Source: Patescibacteria group bacterium
GTDB lineage: Bacteria > Patescibacteriota > Minisyncoccia > Minisyncoccales > JAHIOY01
NCBI GenBank assembly: GCA_018894495.1
Contig: JAHIOY010000099.1
Coordinates: 1 to 5,263, forward strand
Length of the DNA stretch: 5,263 nucleotides
Direction: 5' to 3'
The notes under the pieces were generated by a model. That model was not told where the DNA came from. It did no database searches and saw nothing but the letters and a program-made list of their open reading frames with translations. Within the stretch, counting starts at the first letter, position 1. Every line of letters begins with the position of its first letter. The position numbers and the translations under genes were made by a program. Shown here piece after piece: positions 1 to 5,247 of this stretch.

Positions 1-72
1 AACGAATAACGAATTTATTACGAATTTGCGAATAAACGAATTCGTATATTCGTAACTGATTCGATATTCGTT
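1..72. repeat. A+T-rich inverted-repeat element made of CGAAT/ATTCG pentamers
   Basis: CGAAT pentamers begin at 3, 10, 21, 29 and 37, and ATTCG pentamers end at 44, 52, 63 and 70. Moving out from the centre (40/41), the right arm steps are 8, 11 and 7 bp and the left arm steps are 8, 8, 11 and 7 bp, so the arms mirror each other apart from one extra 8-bp step on the left. Bases 29-40 pair with 41-52 with a single mismatch, and 1-14 pair with 59-72 with one mismatch. The element lies just past the grpE stop codon and may continue left of the window. The right arm recurs at 888-928. It could be a non-autonomous mobile repeat or a structured transcript end. No T-run typical of an intrinsic terminator follows the hairpin in the grpE direction within the window. 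Confidence 0.8.
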
Positions 73-77
73 GATTT

Positions 78-698
78 TTATTTAACGACTTTTACTCTGG
101 CTGGTCTCAGAACCTTGCCCTGTATTTTATACCCTTTTTGGATTTCTTCAATAACTATACCAGATTCCTTATCCTTGCCCGCCGACTTGCCCGCCAAAGA
201 TTCCTTGCCTGCCAAAGATTCCTTGCCCGCCAAAGCTTCAGCGGAGGCGGGAGCAGAGGCGGGAGCGGAGGCAGGTTTTACTTCCACTTCCCCTGTTGCT
301 TCCATAAAATTGGGGTCAAATTTTTTGCCCAGACAATCTATTGACTCAATCCCCAAATTTTTCAAAAAATCCAAGACCTGTTTTTTAATCTGCAAAATCC
401 CTTTTACATTTTCATTCTTTTTTAGCTCTTCCGGCAATTTTTTTTCCGCAACGTCAAAATTATCCAAAATCGGCAGAATTTTTAAAATTAGTTCTTGGCC
501 GGCGTATTTGAAAAAGCCTTCTATTCTTTTGAACTCATCTTTTTTATAATTCAAAAAATCGGCTCTTTCTCTCTGCCAACTCGCCAGATATTCGTCTTTT
601 AACTTCTGGCATTCTTCAAGTTTTTTCTTTAAGTCCTCTAAACTAAGTTCTCTTTTATTATCTTCTATTTTATTTTTTTCTTCAATATCTCCTGTCAT
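78..698 (-). CDS. grpE: GrpE, nucleotide exchange factor of the DnaK chaperone
   Basis: GrpE is a cytoplasmic dimer that releases ADP from DnaK (Hsp70) and so drives the DnaK-DnaJ folding cycle. The 206-residue product shows the family order. It has a charged N-terminal region and a long coiled-coil helix (about residues 15-75, with QRERADFLNYKKD at 42-54). A helical region (about 65-120, LPILDNFDVAEKKLP at 75-89) follows, and then the C-terminal beta domain with FDPNFMEATGEVE (127-139) and ESGIVIEEIQKGYKIQGKVL (178-197), ending RPARVKVVK. These last two blocks are the GrpE signature and normally sit close together. Here residues about 140-177 are an Ala/Gly/Ser/Lys-rich repeat insertion, described separately. 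The start at 698 gives a normal N-terminus, with no clear Shine-Dalgarno sequence. dnaK and dnaJ are not in the window. A divergent promoter is predicted at 787-814. Confidence 0.96.
   Translation of the reverse strand: MTGDIEEKNKIEDNKRELSLEDLKKKLEECQKLKDEYLASWQRERADFLNYKKDEFKRIEGFFKYAGQELILKILPILDNFDVAEKKLPEELKKNENVKGILQIKKQVLDFLKNLGIESIDCLGKKFDPNFMEATGEVEVKPASAPASAPASAEALAGKESLAGKESLAGKSAGKDKESGIVIEEIQKGYKIQGKVLRPARVKVVK
174..276. repeat. G+C-rich tandem repeats inserted in frame within grpE
   Basis: Two adjoining repeat types are visible. Three 18-bp units (186-203, 204-221, 222-239) of the form cttgcccgccaaagattc differ by one or two bases, and a truncated 12-bp unit lies at 174-185. Three 12-bp units (241-252, 253-264, 265-276) of the form gcggaggcggga follow. 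Read in the grpE direction they encode three PASA units and then three xxLAGK units (ALAGK, ESLAGK, ESLAGK) ending in SAGK. The tract is much richer in G+C than its surroundings. CCCGCC words (178-183, 190-195, 226-231) are complementary to GGCGGG words (246-251, 258-263), and CCTGCC (208-213) is complementary to GGCAGG (270-275), so the two halves can fold on each other. All unit lengths are multiples of three, which keeps the frame. Confidence 0.85.
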
Positions 699-707
699 AA
701 TATTTTA

Positions 708-752
708 CAAGTTTTTATCCCGCCCCTTACTCAAAAGGAGCGGGATAAAGAA
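708..752. repeat. Palindromic repeat, copy 1 (hairpin in the grpE leader)
   Basis: Bases 714-728 pair with 735-749 around a 6-base loop, with one mismatch (724/739). The core is ATCCCGC (717-723) against GCGGGAT (740-746). The outer 13 bases on each side, caagtttttatcc (708-720) and gcgggataaagaa (740-752), recur exactly at 4899-4911 and 4967-4979, so this belongs to a dispersed family. It begins 9 bp upstream of the grpE start codon, inside the predicted 5' leader. No T-run follows on either strand, so it is not a classical terminator. It is not a CIRCE (HrcA) operator, whose half-site TTAGCACTC is absent. Confidence 0.8.
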
Positions 753-786
753 CATGAAGCCACTTTTTGTCCCCGTATTTTTTTAA

Positions 787-814
787 ATTTTAACAAATGT
801 AACCCAAAAGTCAA
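787..814 (-). promoter_or_regulatory. Predicted grpE promoter (extended -10)
   Basis: On the minus strand, TTGACT (809-814) matches five of six -35 consensus bases. A 16-bp spacer separates it from TAAAAT (787-792), which matches five of six -10 bases and is preceded by TGT (793-795), an extended -10. Transcription would start near 780 and give a leader of about 80 nt that contains the palindrome at 708-752. No heat-shock operator is visible. The call rests on consensus matching only. Confidence 0.6.
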
Positions 815-831
815 GAGCACTGTTTCTGGGG

Positions 832-859
832 TTGATTTAAATATGCGATATGTTAAAAT
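832..859 (+). promoter_or_regulatory. Predicted promoter of the corA-glycosyltransferase operon (extended -10)
   Basis: TTGATT (832-837) is followed by a 16-bp spacer and TAAAAT (854-859), with the extended -10 TGT at 851-853. Transcription would start near 866, leaving a leader of about 63 nt that includes the repeat half-copy at 888-928. The spacing and the -10 block TGTTAAAAT are identical to the divergent grpE promoter, and the two -35 boxes are 17 bp apart. The call rests on consensus matching only. Confidence 0.55.
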
Positions 860-887
860 TAAATAAAATATTTGGCTATATTTTTCG

Positions 888-928
888 GAATTCGTATATT
901 CGTAAAAAATTCGTTATTCGTTGATTTT
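888..928 (+). repeat. Half-copy of the CGAAT/ATTCG repeat, ending at the corA start
   Basis: Bases 888-928 match 38-78 at 37 of 41 positions in the same orientation. ATTCG pentamers end at 894, 902, 913 and 920, with the same 8, 11 and 7 bp steps as the right arm of the element at 1-72. The left arm is missing: the sequence before 888 has no CGAAT words. The last 14-bp inverted segment (909-922) is the exact reverse complement of 1-14. The repeat stops at the base before the corA ATG, so it occupies the place where a ribosome binding site would be expected. Confidence 0.8.
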
Positions 929-1837
929 ATGAGAAACATCATTGAATACCAGGACTTAATCTGGGTGGATATAATTGAACCGACCGCCGAAGATATTGAA
1001 TATCTCGGCAATAATTTTCGCCTTCATCCCCTCACTTTAAAAACAATAATTCCGACCATTCATCATCCCGACCTGGAGATATTCAGAAATTACCTTTTTA
1101 TCATTTTACATCATCCTGACTCGGAGAAAAAAGAAAATATGGAAATCCAGGAGTTGGACATAATTGCCGGAAAAGATTATCTTATTACCAGTCATTACAA
1201 AATTATTAAACCATTAAATTCCATTTTTGAAGAGTGTTTAAAATCGCCGAGAACAAAGGAGGAATATCTAAAAAGGGGTATCGGTCATCTCCTTTTTGTT
1301 ATTTTAAAACAACTATTAAAAGAAAAATTAAATAAAATTGATGAATTAGAAGATGAGATTGATTTGGTAGAAAATGAAATATTTTTGGGAAAGGAGAAAG
1401 AAATCATTAAAAGAATTTCTCTGTTAAAGAGAAAAATCCTTACTTTCTGGAGAGTGCTTGAACCCCAGAGAATGATTTTTGACTCGTTAAAAAACGTTGG
1501 TCCAAAATTATTTGGCCTGGATTTTAAACCTCACTTTTTTGTTCTTTTCAGAATTCAGCGAGAAATCGAAGATACTATCAAAAACTCAAAAGAAACCATT
1601 GAGTCGTTGGAAAGAACTAATCATATTTTAGTTACCGTAAGGTTAGATGAGGTAATTAAAATTTTAACTATTTTTTCAGCAATTATTCTGCCCCTTACTC
1701 TATTGGCAAGTATCTGGGGAATGAACGTGAGCATTCCCTTCGCAAAAAACCCTTTTGGTTTTTGGTTAATTGTTCTTCTAATGCTCATCACTGTTGGCGT
1801 GACAATTGCTTATTTTAAAACTAAAAAATGGCTGTAA
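929..1837 (+). CDS. corA: CorA-like divalent metal ion channel/transporter (2-TM-GMN family)
   Basis: CorA proteins are pentameric inner-membrane channels for Mg2+ (some carry Co2+, Ni2+ or Zn2+). The 302-residue product has the usual plan. There is an N-terminal cytoplasmic alpha/beta domain (about 1-115, with IWVDIIEPTAEDIEYL at 11-26), then long charged helices (about 115-240, DELEDEIDLVENE at 138-150). The first membrane helix (about 243-262) ends in the signature GMN (264-266), and a second helix (about 277-296) is followed by a basic tail (KTKKWL). Tryptophan stands where Tyr-Gly-Met-Asn is usual, and the loop after GMN (VSIPFAKNPFGFW) lacks the common MPEL-type sequence, so ion preference cannot be assigned. 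The frame stays open back to a TTG at 872, but the added residues are encoded by the repeat, and MRNIIEYQ at 929 is a typical CorA beginning. No Shine-Dalgarno is visible. The stop overlaps the next gene by 10 bp, indicating co-transcription. Confidence 0.92.
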   Translation: MRNIIEYQDLIWVDIIEPTAEDIEYLGNNFRLHPLTLKTIIPTIHHPDLEIFRNYLFIILHHPDSEKKENMEIQELDIIAGKDYLITSHYKIIKPLNSIFEECLKSPRTKEEYLKRGIGHLLFVILKQLLKEKLNKIDELEDEIDLVENEIFLGKEKEIIKRISLLKRKILTFWRVLEPQRMIFDSLKNVGPKLFGLDFKPHFFVLFRIQREIEDTIKNSKETIESLERTNHILVTVRLDEVIKILTIFSAIILPLTLLASIWGMNVSIPFAKNPFGFWLIVLLMLITVGVTIAYFKTKKWL

Positions 1838-3411
1838 TAGAAAAATCAAAAATATTAATATTTCTTTGTTTATTAAGCATCATCGCTATCGCTAGTTTTT
1901 TTAGATTGTGGCAACTTAATTCTCTTCCGTCTGGTCTTTTTCCCGATGAGGCGGCAAACGGCCTAGATATAGTAAATTATATTTTTCAAGGTCATCACAG
2001 TCCGTTTTTTGAACGAGGTTTAGGCAGAGAAGCTCTTTTTTTCTATTTACAAGCGGTAAGCGTTGCCTTATTTGGAATCGGCGTTTGGCAGCTCCATCTT
2101 GTTTCCGCTTTAATAGGAATTCTAACAGTTGTTGCCACTTGGTTTTTAGCCAAAAAACTATTTAATGTGAGGGTAGCTTTTTTAGCCAGCTTTTTCTTAG
2201 CTACTTCTGCTTGGCATATTACCCTTTCTCGGACAGGATTCCGGGCAATTATGGTCCCTCTGATGGCCACTCTGTTTTTTTACTTTGTTTATTTAACTTT
2301 TAAGGAGGTTTCCGGAAAGAAACGCATATTGTTTGCGATTTTGGCCGGTTCCAGTCTTGGCTTGGGATTTTATACTTATATTTCTTTCCGGGCAATGGTA
2401 ATAATTATCGGGCTGTTAGCAATTATAATTGCCGTAATAAATCGAGGAATTTTTAAAAAATTTTGGCGAGAAATAGTTATCGGTTTAATTTCAATGCTAA
2501 TAATTTTATCTCCTTTAATTGGATATTTTATTAATCATCCGGATTCCTTTGCGGGCCGCGCTGGTGGCGTCTCTATCTTTAATCCAGATTTAAATCAAGG
2601 AAATGTTTTTGGTACTTTTTTAGGGGTCTTAAAGAAAACTTCTTTGATGTTTTTTACCGAGGGGGATTTAAATTGGCGCCATAATGTTTCTGGCTTTAGT
2701 ATGCTTAATCCATTTGTAATCCCCCTTTTTGCCTTTGGGTTTCTATATTCTCTTTTAATGAGCATTAAAAGGTTCATTAGAAAAAAAGTTTTTCAAGAAA
2801 ATTTATCCCGAGATTATTTTAAATATTTATTTTTAGTCGTCTGGTTTTTGGGTATGCTGGGGCCGGTGCTCTTGAGCGTCGAGTCGGTACCCCACGGACT
2901 CAGAGCCATTGGAGCGATGCCGGCGGTATTTTTCTTCCCGGCAATAATGGTTGATTTTTTCTGGAAAAAAAATGTCTTAAATTTTGGCAGAAAAATTATT
3001 TTTGGCGTTGTTTTGGCATTGATATTAGGAACAAGTTTAGTTTATGACTATTTTTTATATTTTGGCATTAGCGCTAACTCCCCGGATTTTTATTATGCTT
3101 ATCGTTCTGACTTAACAATAGTGAGTAATTATCTTAATGAAAGAAATTTCAAAGAAAAAACTTATTTGGTCTTAGATAAATATTCGGTCCAGACGCCAGA
3201 ATTTTTAACTGCCAGATACTACCAGCCCTATATTTTAGTTGATCCAGCCACTAGTGAGCAAACTCAATTAAAACCGGGAGATCAAATTATTTTCACCCAA
3301 TCAACAATTTTTGATACTAAAAAATTTAAACTCTATCATCCGGAAACCAAATTGATTAAAAAAGAATTTAATCAATTTAATCAAGAAATAATGAGGATTT
3401 ATGAAAAATAA
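1828..3411 (+). CDS. GT39-type (PMT/ArnT-like) integral membrane glycosyltransferase
   Basis: The 527-residue protein has an N-terminal membrane helix (about 8-27) followed by an extracytoplasmic loop with FPDEAANGLD (38-47). Its adjacent Asp40-Glu41 matches the acidic catalytic motif of GT-C/GT39 enzymes. About ten further hydrophobic segments extend to about residue 411. Between them are SRTGFRA (134-140), GDLNWRHNVSG (279-289) and ESVPHGLRAIGAMP (352-365), blocks I recognise from GT39 homologues of candidate-phyla bacteria. Residues about 412-527 form a hydrophilic tail, probably outside the membrane. Family members move a sugar from a polyprenyl-phosphate carrier to protein, lipid or glycan on the outer face; donor and acceptor cannot be read here. 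The start at 1828 overlaps corA by 10 bp and places the first helix at the N-terminus; no Shine-Dalgarno is apparent. Length is normal and the frame looks intact. Confidence 0.88.
   Translation: MAVIEKSKILIFLCLLSIIAIASFFRLWQLNSLPSGLFPDEAANGLDIVNYIFQGHHSPFFERGLGREALFFYLQAVSVALFGIGVWQLHLVSALIGILTVVATWFLAKKLFNVRVAFLASFFLATSAWHITLSRTGFRAIMVPLMATLFFYFVYLTFKEVSGKKRILFAILAGSSLGLGFYTYISFRAMVIIIGLLAIIIAVINRGIFKKFWREIVIGLISMLIILSPLIGYFINHPDSFAGRAGGVSIFNPDLNQGNVFGTFLGVLKKTSLMFFTEGDLNWRHNVSGFSMLNPFVIPLFAFGFLYSLLMSIKRFIRKKVFQENLSRDYFKYLFLVVWFLGMLGPVLLSVESVPHGLRAIGAMPAVFFFPAIMVDFFWKKNVLNFGRKIIFGVVLALILGTSLVYDYFLYFGISANSPDFYYAYRSDLTIVSNYLNERNFKEKTYLVLDKYSVQTPEFLTARYYQPYILVDPATSEQTQLKPGDQIIFTQSTIFDTKKFKLYHPETKLIKKEFNQFNQEIMRIYEK
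3393..3397 (+). promoter_or_regulatory. Possible Shine-Dalgarno of the second glycosyltransferase
   Basis: GAGGA lies inside the last codons of the preceding gene, only 3 bases before the ATG at 3401. The spacing is shorter than usual. With the 11-bp gene overlap, translational coupling (a ribosome finishing the first gene restarting on the second) is as likely as independent binding. Confidence 0.35.
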
Positions 3412-4885
3412 AAAAATAATTTTCTTATTTTTAATTTTATTAGTAATTACCGCTTACGAAATTTCTATTCTCACCGACATATCTTTATGGCATGACGAGG
3501 CCTTTTCTGGTCTTCTGCCACAATATAATTTAAAAGAAATGCTCTATCGAATAGGATTAGATGTTCATCCTCCGCTTTATTACCTCCTTTTGAAGGGCTG
3601 GGTAATGATTTTAGGTAATACCCTATTTACACTGAGATTATTCAGCGTTTTCTTTGGCATTTTAACGGTAATTGTCATCTATTTGTTTTTAAAAGAGGCC
3701 TTTAAGAATCAGAAACTGGCTCTCTTTTCTTCAATTTTGCTTGCTTTTAATTCCTTTTTTATCCAATTTGCCATTGAATCTAGAATGTTCACTTTGGGAA
3801 TTTTTCTAGTTGTTCTTTCTATCTTTTTCCTTCTCAAGGCCTTAAAAAATAAAAAATGGAGTTGGTGGCTCCTTTATGCTCTCTCAGTTAGCGCCGGTCT
3901 TTACACTCATTATTATATTTTCTTTTCGATTCTGGCCCAGGGGTTATTCCTCGTTTTTTGGCTTTTTAAAGAGGCGAAATTTAATCTTGCTAACTGGTTG
4001 AAAAATAGAAATTTCCAATTAGGATTAACAAGCTATATTTTAGTCGTTATTTCTTATCTTCCCTGGCTAAAGATATTTTTAAGTCAGATGAGGCAAGTCC
4101 AGGAAGGTTATTGGATCTCACCAATTAATCTCTGGTCTATTCCTGCTACTTTCTTCAAAATGACAACTGGTGGAGATATTGGTGCCCTTCGATTTTGGTA
4201 TGTCTTAATAGCCCTGATGGCTGTAGTTATTGCCGCCATTATTTATGCTTTGAAAAAAATTAAAACTCCTACCAAATGGTTAATTTTTTTAATGCTTATT
4301 ATCCCCTTTTTGGGCGCTGTCGCTTTTTCCTTCAAGACCTCAATTTATCTTGACCGCTACTTTATTTTTGCCCTCCCCTTTTATTTAATTTTAATGGGGG
4401 GAGCTATTTTAGTAATTAAAAATAAATGGATTAGAAATGCTTTGATTGTGGTGACAATTCTTGGTAGTTTAATCGCTTTTCCTATCCGTTGGCTAAATCT
4501 TAATGTAGAAAAAAAACCAGGCATGGCTGAAGCCGCTGCCTATTTAAATCAGCAAGTAAAGCCGGGCAATAAAATTTATGTGGGTTCTTCTTTTATCTAT
4601 TTTACTTTTAAATATTACAACAAAACCGGAGTATATCCTCTTCTTTATGCTCCGGGCACCCTCTCGCATTTCTCCGGCACGGCTTTACTTTCTCCGGAAG
4701 ATTTAATTAAAGATTTTAATCAAGAAGTTAAAAGGGGTGAGATAGTTTGGTTAATTAATACCACTGGTTTTGGGAATTATCAGCCGGCGGTGCCTGGAAA
4801 TTGGCTAAAACTAACAGAGAAAGGCTTTCAGGATGTTTATGACTATCGAGGTTGGATTATTGTTACCACATACCAAGTTCAATAA
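3401..4885 (+). CDS. GT39-type membrane glycosyltransferase, second and divergent paralogue
   Basis: The 494-residue protein begins with a membrane helix (about 5-24) and then LWHDEAFSG (29-37), whose Asp32-Glu33 is the expected catalytic acidic pair. DVHPPLYYLLLKGW (54-67) is the classic HPPLYY block of the PMT_2 (PF13231-like) group. Later landmarks are ESRMF (126-130), LYTHYYIFF (167-175), SQMRQVQEGYW (228-238) and the conserved basic LDRYFIFALPF (317-327). About ten hydrophobic segments run to about residue 361, followed by a soluble C-terminal region (about 370-494). It probably transfers a sugar from a polyprenyl-phosphate donor outside the membrane; the substrate is unknown. It shares little beyond the general plan with the preceding glycosyltransferase, so this is not a recent duplication. 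The gene overlaps its predecessor by 11 bp and is probably the last gene of the corA operon. Length and frame look intact. Confidence 0.88.
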   Translation: MKNKKIIFLFLILLVITAYEISILTDISLWHDEAFSGLLPQYNLKEMLYRIGLDVHPPLYYLLLKGWVMILGNTLFTLRLFSVFFGILTVIVIYLFLKEAFKNQKLALFSSILLAFNSFFIQFAIESRMFTLGIFLVVLSIFFLLKALKNKKWSWWLLYALSVSAGLYTHYYIFFSILAQGLFLVFWLFKEAKFNLANWLKNRNFQLGLTSYILVVISYLPWLKIFLSQMRQVQEGYWISPINLWSIPATFFKMTTGGDIGALRFWYVLIALMAVVIAAIIYALKKIKTPTKWLIFLMLIIPFLGAVAFSFKTSIYLDRYFIFALPFYLILMGGAILVIKNKWIRNALIVVTILGSLIAFPIRWLNLNVEKKPGMAEAAAYLNQQVKPGNKIYVGSSFIYFTFKYYNKTGVYPLLYAPGTLSHFSGTALLSPEDLIKDFNQEVKRGEIVWLINTTGFGNYQPAVPGNWLKLTEKGFQDVYDYRGWIIVTTYQVQ

Positions 4886-4898
4886 TAGTCAAAAATTT

Positions 4899-4979
4899 CA
4901 AGTTTTTATCCTGCCCTTTCTGGCGGACTATTAAATCCCACCCAAAGTGGCAGGTATTCAAAAAGGGCGGGATAAAGAA
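4899..4979. repeat. Palindromic repeat, copy 2, with an enlarged centre
   Basis: Bases 4903-4919 pair with 4962-4978 without a mismatch if two G-U pairs are allowed (4912/4969 and 4904/4977). The outer ends caagtttttatcc (4899-4911) and gcgggataaagaa (4967-4979) are identical to those of copy 1 at 708-752. Copy 1 has a 6-base loop, whereas this copy carries about 42 bases in the centre, including a small hairpin CCAC (4938-4941) with GTGG (4947-4950). It fills almost all of the 95-bp gap between two glycosyltransferase genes and ends one base before an ATG. A terminator role for the upstream operon is possible, but no T-run follows. Confidence 0.75.
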
Positions 4980-4980
4980 A

Positions 4981-5247
4981 ATGATTATGTCTAATCGCCT
5001 AACTTATATTATTGCTACTTCTCTTTTAGTTTTTGTTTTTTTCATAGCTTTCCTTAGTACAAGAGATGATTCTCTTACATCAGATGAACTTGTCCACTTG
5101 CCGGCTGGTTATTCTTATTTGACTCAAAAAGATATGCGGTTAAACCCGGAGCATCCGCCCTTGATTAAAGATTTTGTCCAGCTCATAACGAAATCCCAAC
5201 TCACCCTTAATCGTTCTTTAATCTGTTCCTTAGTATACTTTTTTTAA
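4981..5247 (+). CDS. Truncated N-terminal fragment of a third GT39-type glycosyltransferase
   Basis: The 88-residue frame has a membrane helix (about 8-25), then LTSDELVHLPAGYSYL (32-47) with the catalytic acidic pair Asp35-Glu36, and DMRLNPEHPPLIKD (51-64), the HPP block of the PMT family. GT39 enzymes are normally about 450-600 residues with many helices. Here the likeness stops at about residue 64 (base 5172), where a hydrophobic helix should follow. Instead comes an unrelated tail (FVQLITKSQLTLNRSL) ending at a TAA in a T-rich run. I see no family-like continuation in the other plus-strand frames, so this looks like a break by insertion or recombination rather than one frameshift. The start could be 4981 or the in-frame ATG at 4987. 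The open frame extends back to 4852, but that part lies in the previous gene and the repeat. It is probably non-functional unless the tail is an assembly error. Confidence 0.65.
   Translation: MIMSNRLTYIIATSLLVFVFFIAFLSTRDDSLTSDELVHLPAGYSYLTQKDMRLNPEHPPLIKDFVQLITKSQLTLNRSLICSLVYFF
5172..5243 (-). pseudogene. Possible remnant of a transposase helix-turn-helix segment
   Basis: Read on the minus strand from 5243, this gives KKYTKEQIKERLRVSWDFVM followed by SWTK, which has the rhythm of a helix-turn-helix: a charged helix, a turn at about RVS, then an amphipathic helix ending in W. Transposases and integrases of candidate-phyla bacteria carry similar N-terminal segments. It has no start codon in frame: TAA at 5244-5246 blocks it. 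One extra A in the A7 run (5239-5245 as T on the plus strand) would join it to ATGTATTTT (5244-5252, minus strand). Its downstream end runs straight into the GT39 fragment. Homology is judged by eye from about 24 residues, so the call is weak. Confidence 0.3.

Noticed and set aside
174..276. CRISPR array
   Set aside because: The units are 12 and 18 bp tandem copies with no spacers and they are translated in frame within grpE.
115..549. Plus-strand open frames over grpE (144 and 68 residues)
   Set aside because: They are antisense to a clear GrpE and include the low-complexity repeat, which keeps several frames open. The translations show no recognisable domain.
708..752. CIRCE (HrcA) heat-shock operator for grpE
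   Set aside because: The palindrome is ATCCCGC/GCGGGAT, not TTAGCACTC-N9-GAGTGCTAA, and no such half-sites occur in the gap. The GAGCACT at 815-821 is an isolated partial match.
754..786. Short open frame MKPLFVPVFF after the first palindrome
   Set aside because: It has ten codons, no ribosome binding site, and overlaps the predicted grpE transcript start region.
2043..2270. Minus-strand open frame of 75 residues inside the first glycosyltransferase
   Set aside because: It lies wholly within a well-supported membrane glycosyltransferase gene and shows no motif.
2595..2777. Minus-strand open frame of 60 residues inside the first glycosyltransferase
   Set aside because: It is antisense to the conserved GDLNWRHNVSG region and has no features of its own.
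2860..2935. G+C-rich patch in the first glycosyltransferase as a sign of transfer
   Set aside because: It encodes the conserved ESVPHGLRAIGAMP block, whose amino acids (Gly, Ala, Pro, Arg) need G+C-rich codons.
4903..4978. Rho-independent terminator after the second glycosyltransferase
   Set aside because: The stem is strong, but GATAAAGAAAATG rather than a T-run follows it. The same ends also occur in a gene leader at 708-752.
4852..4980. N-terminal extension of the third glycosyltransferase frame back to 4852
   Set aside because: It would overlap the previous gene and be encoded by the palindromic repeat. The membrane helix expected at the N-terminus starts right after the ATG at 4981.
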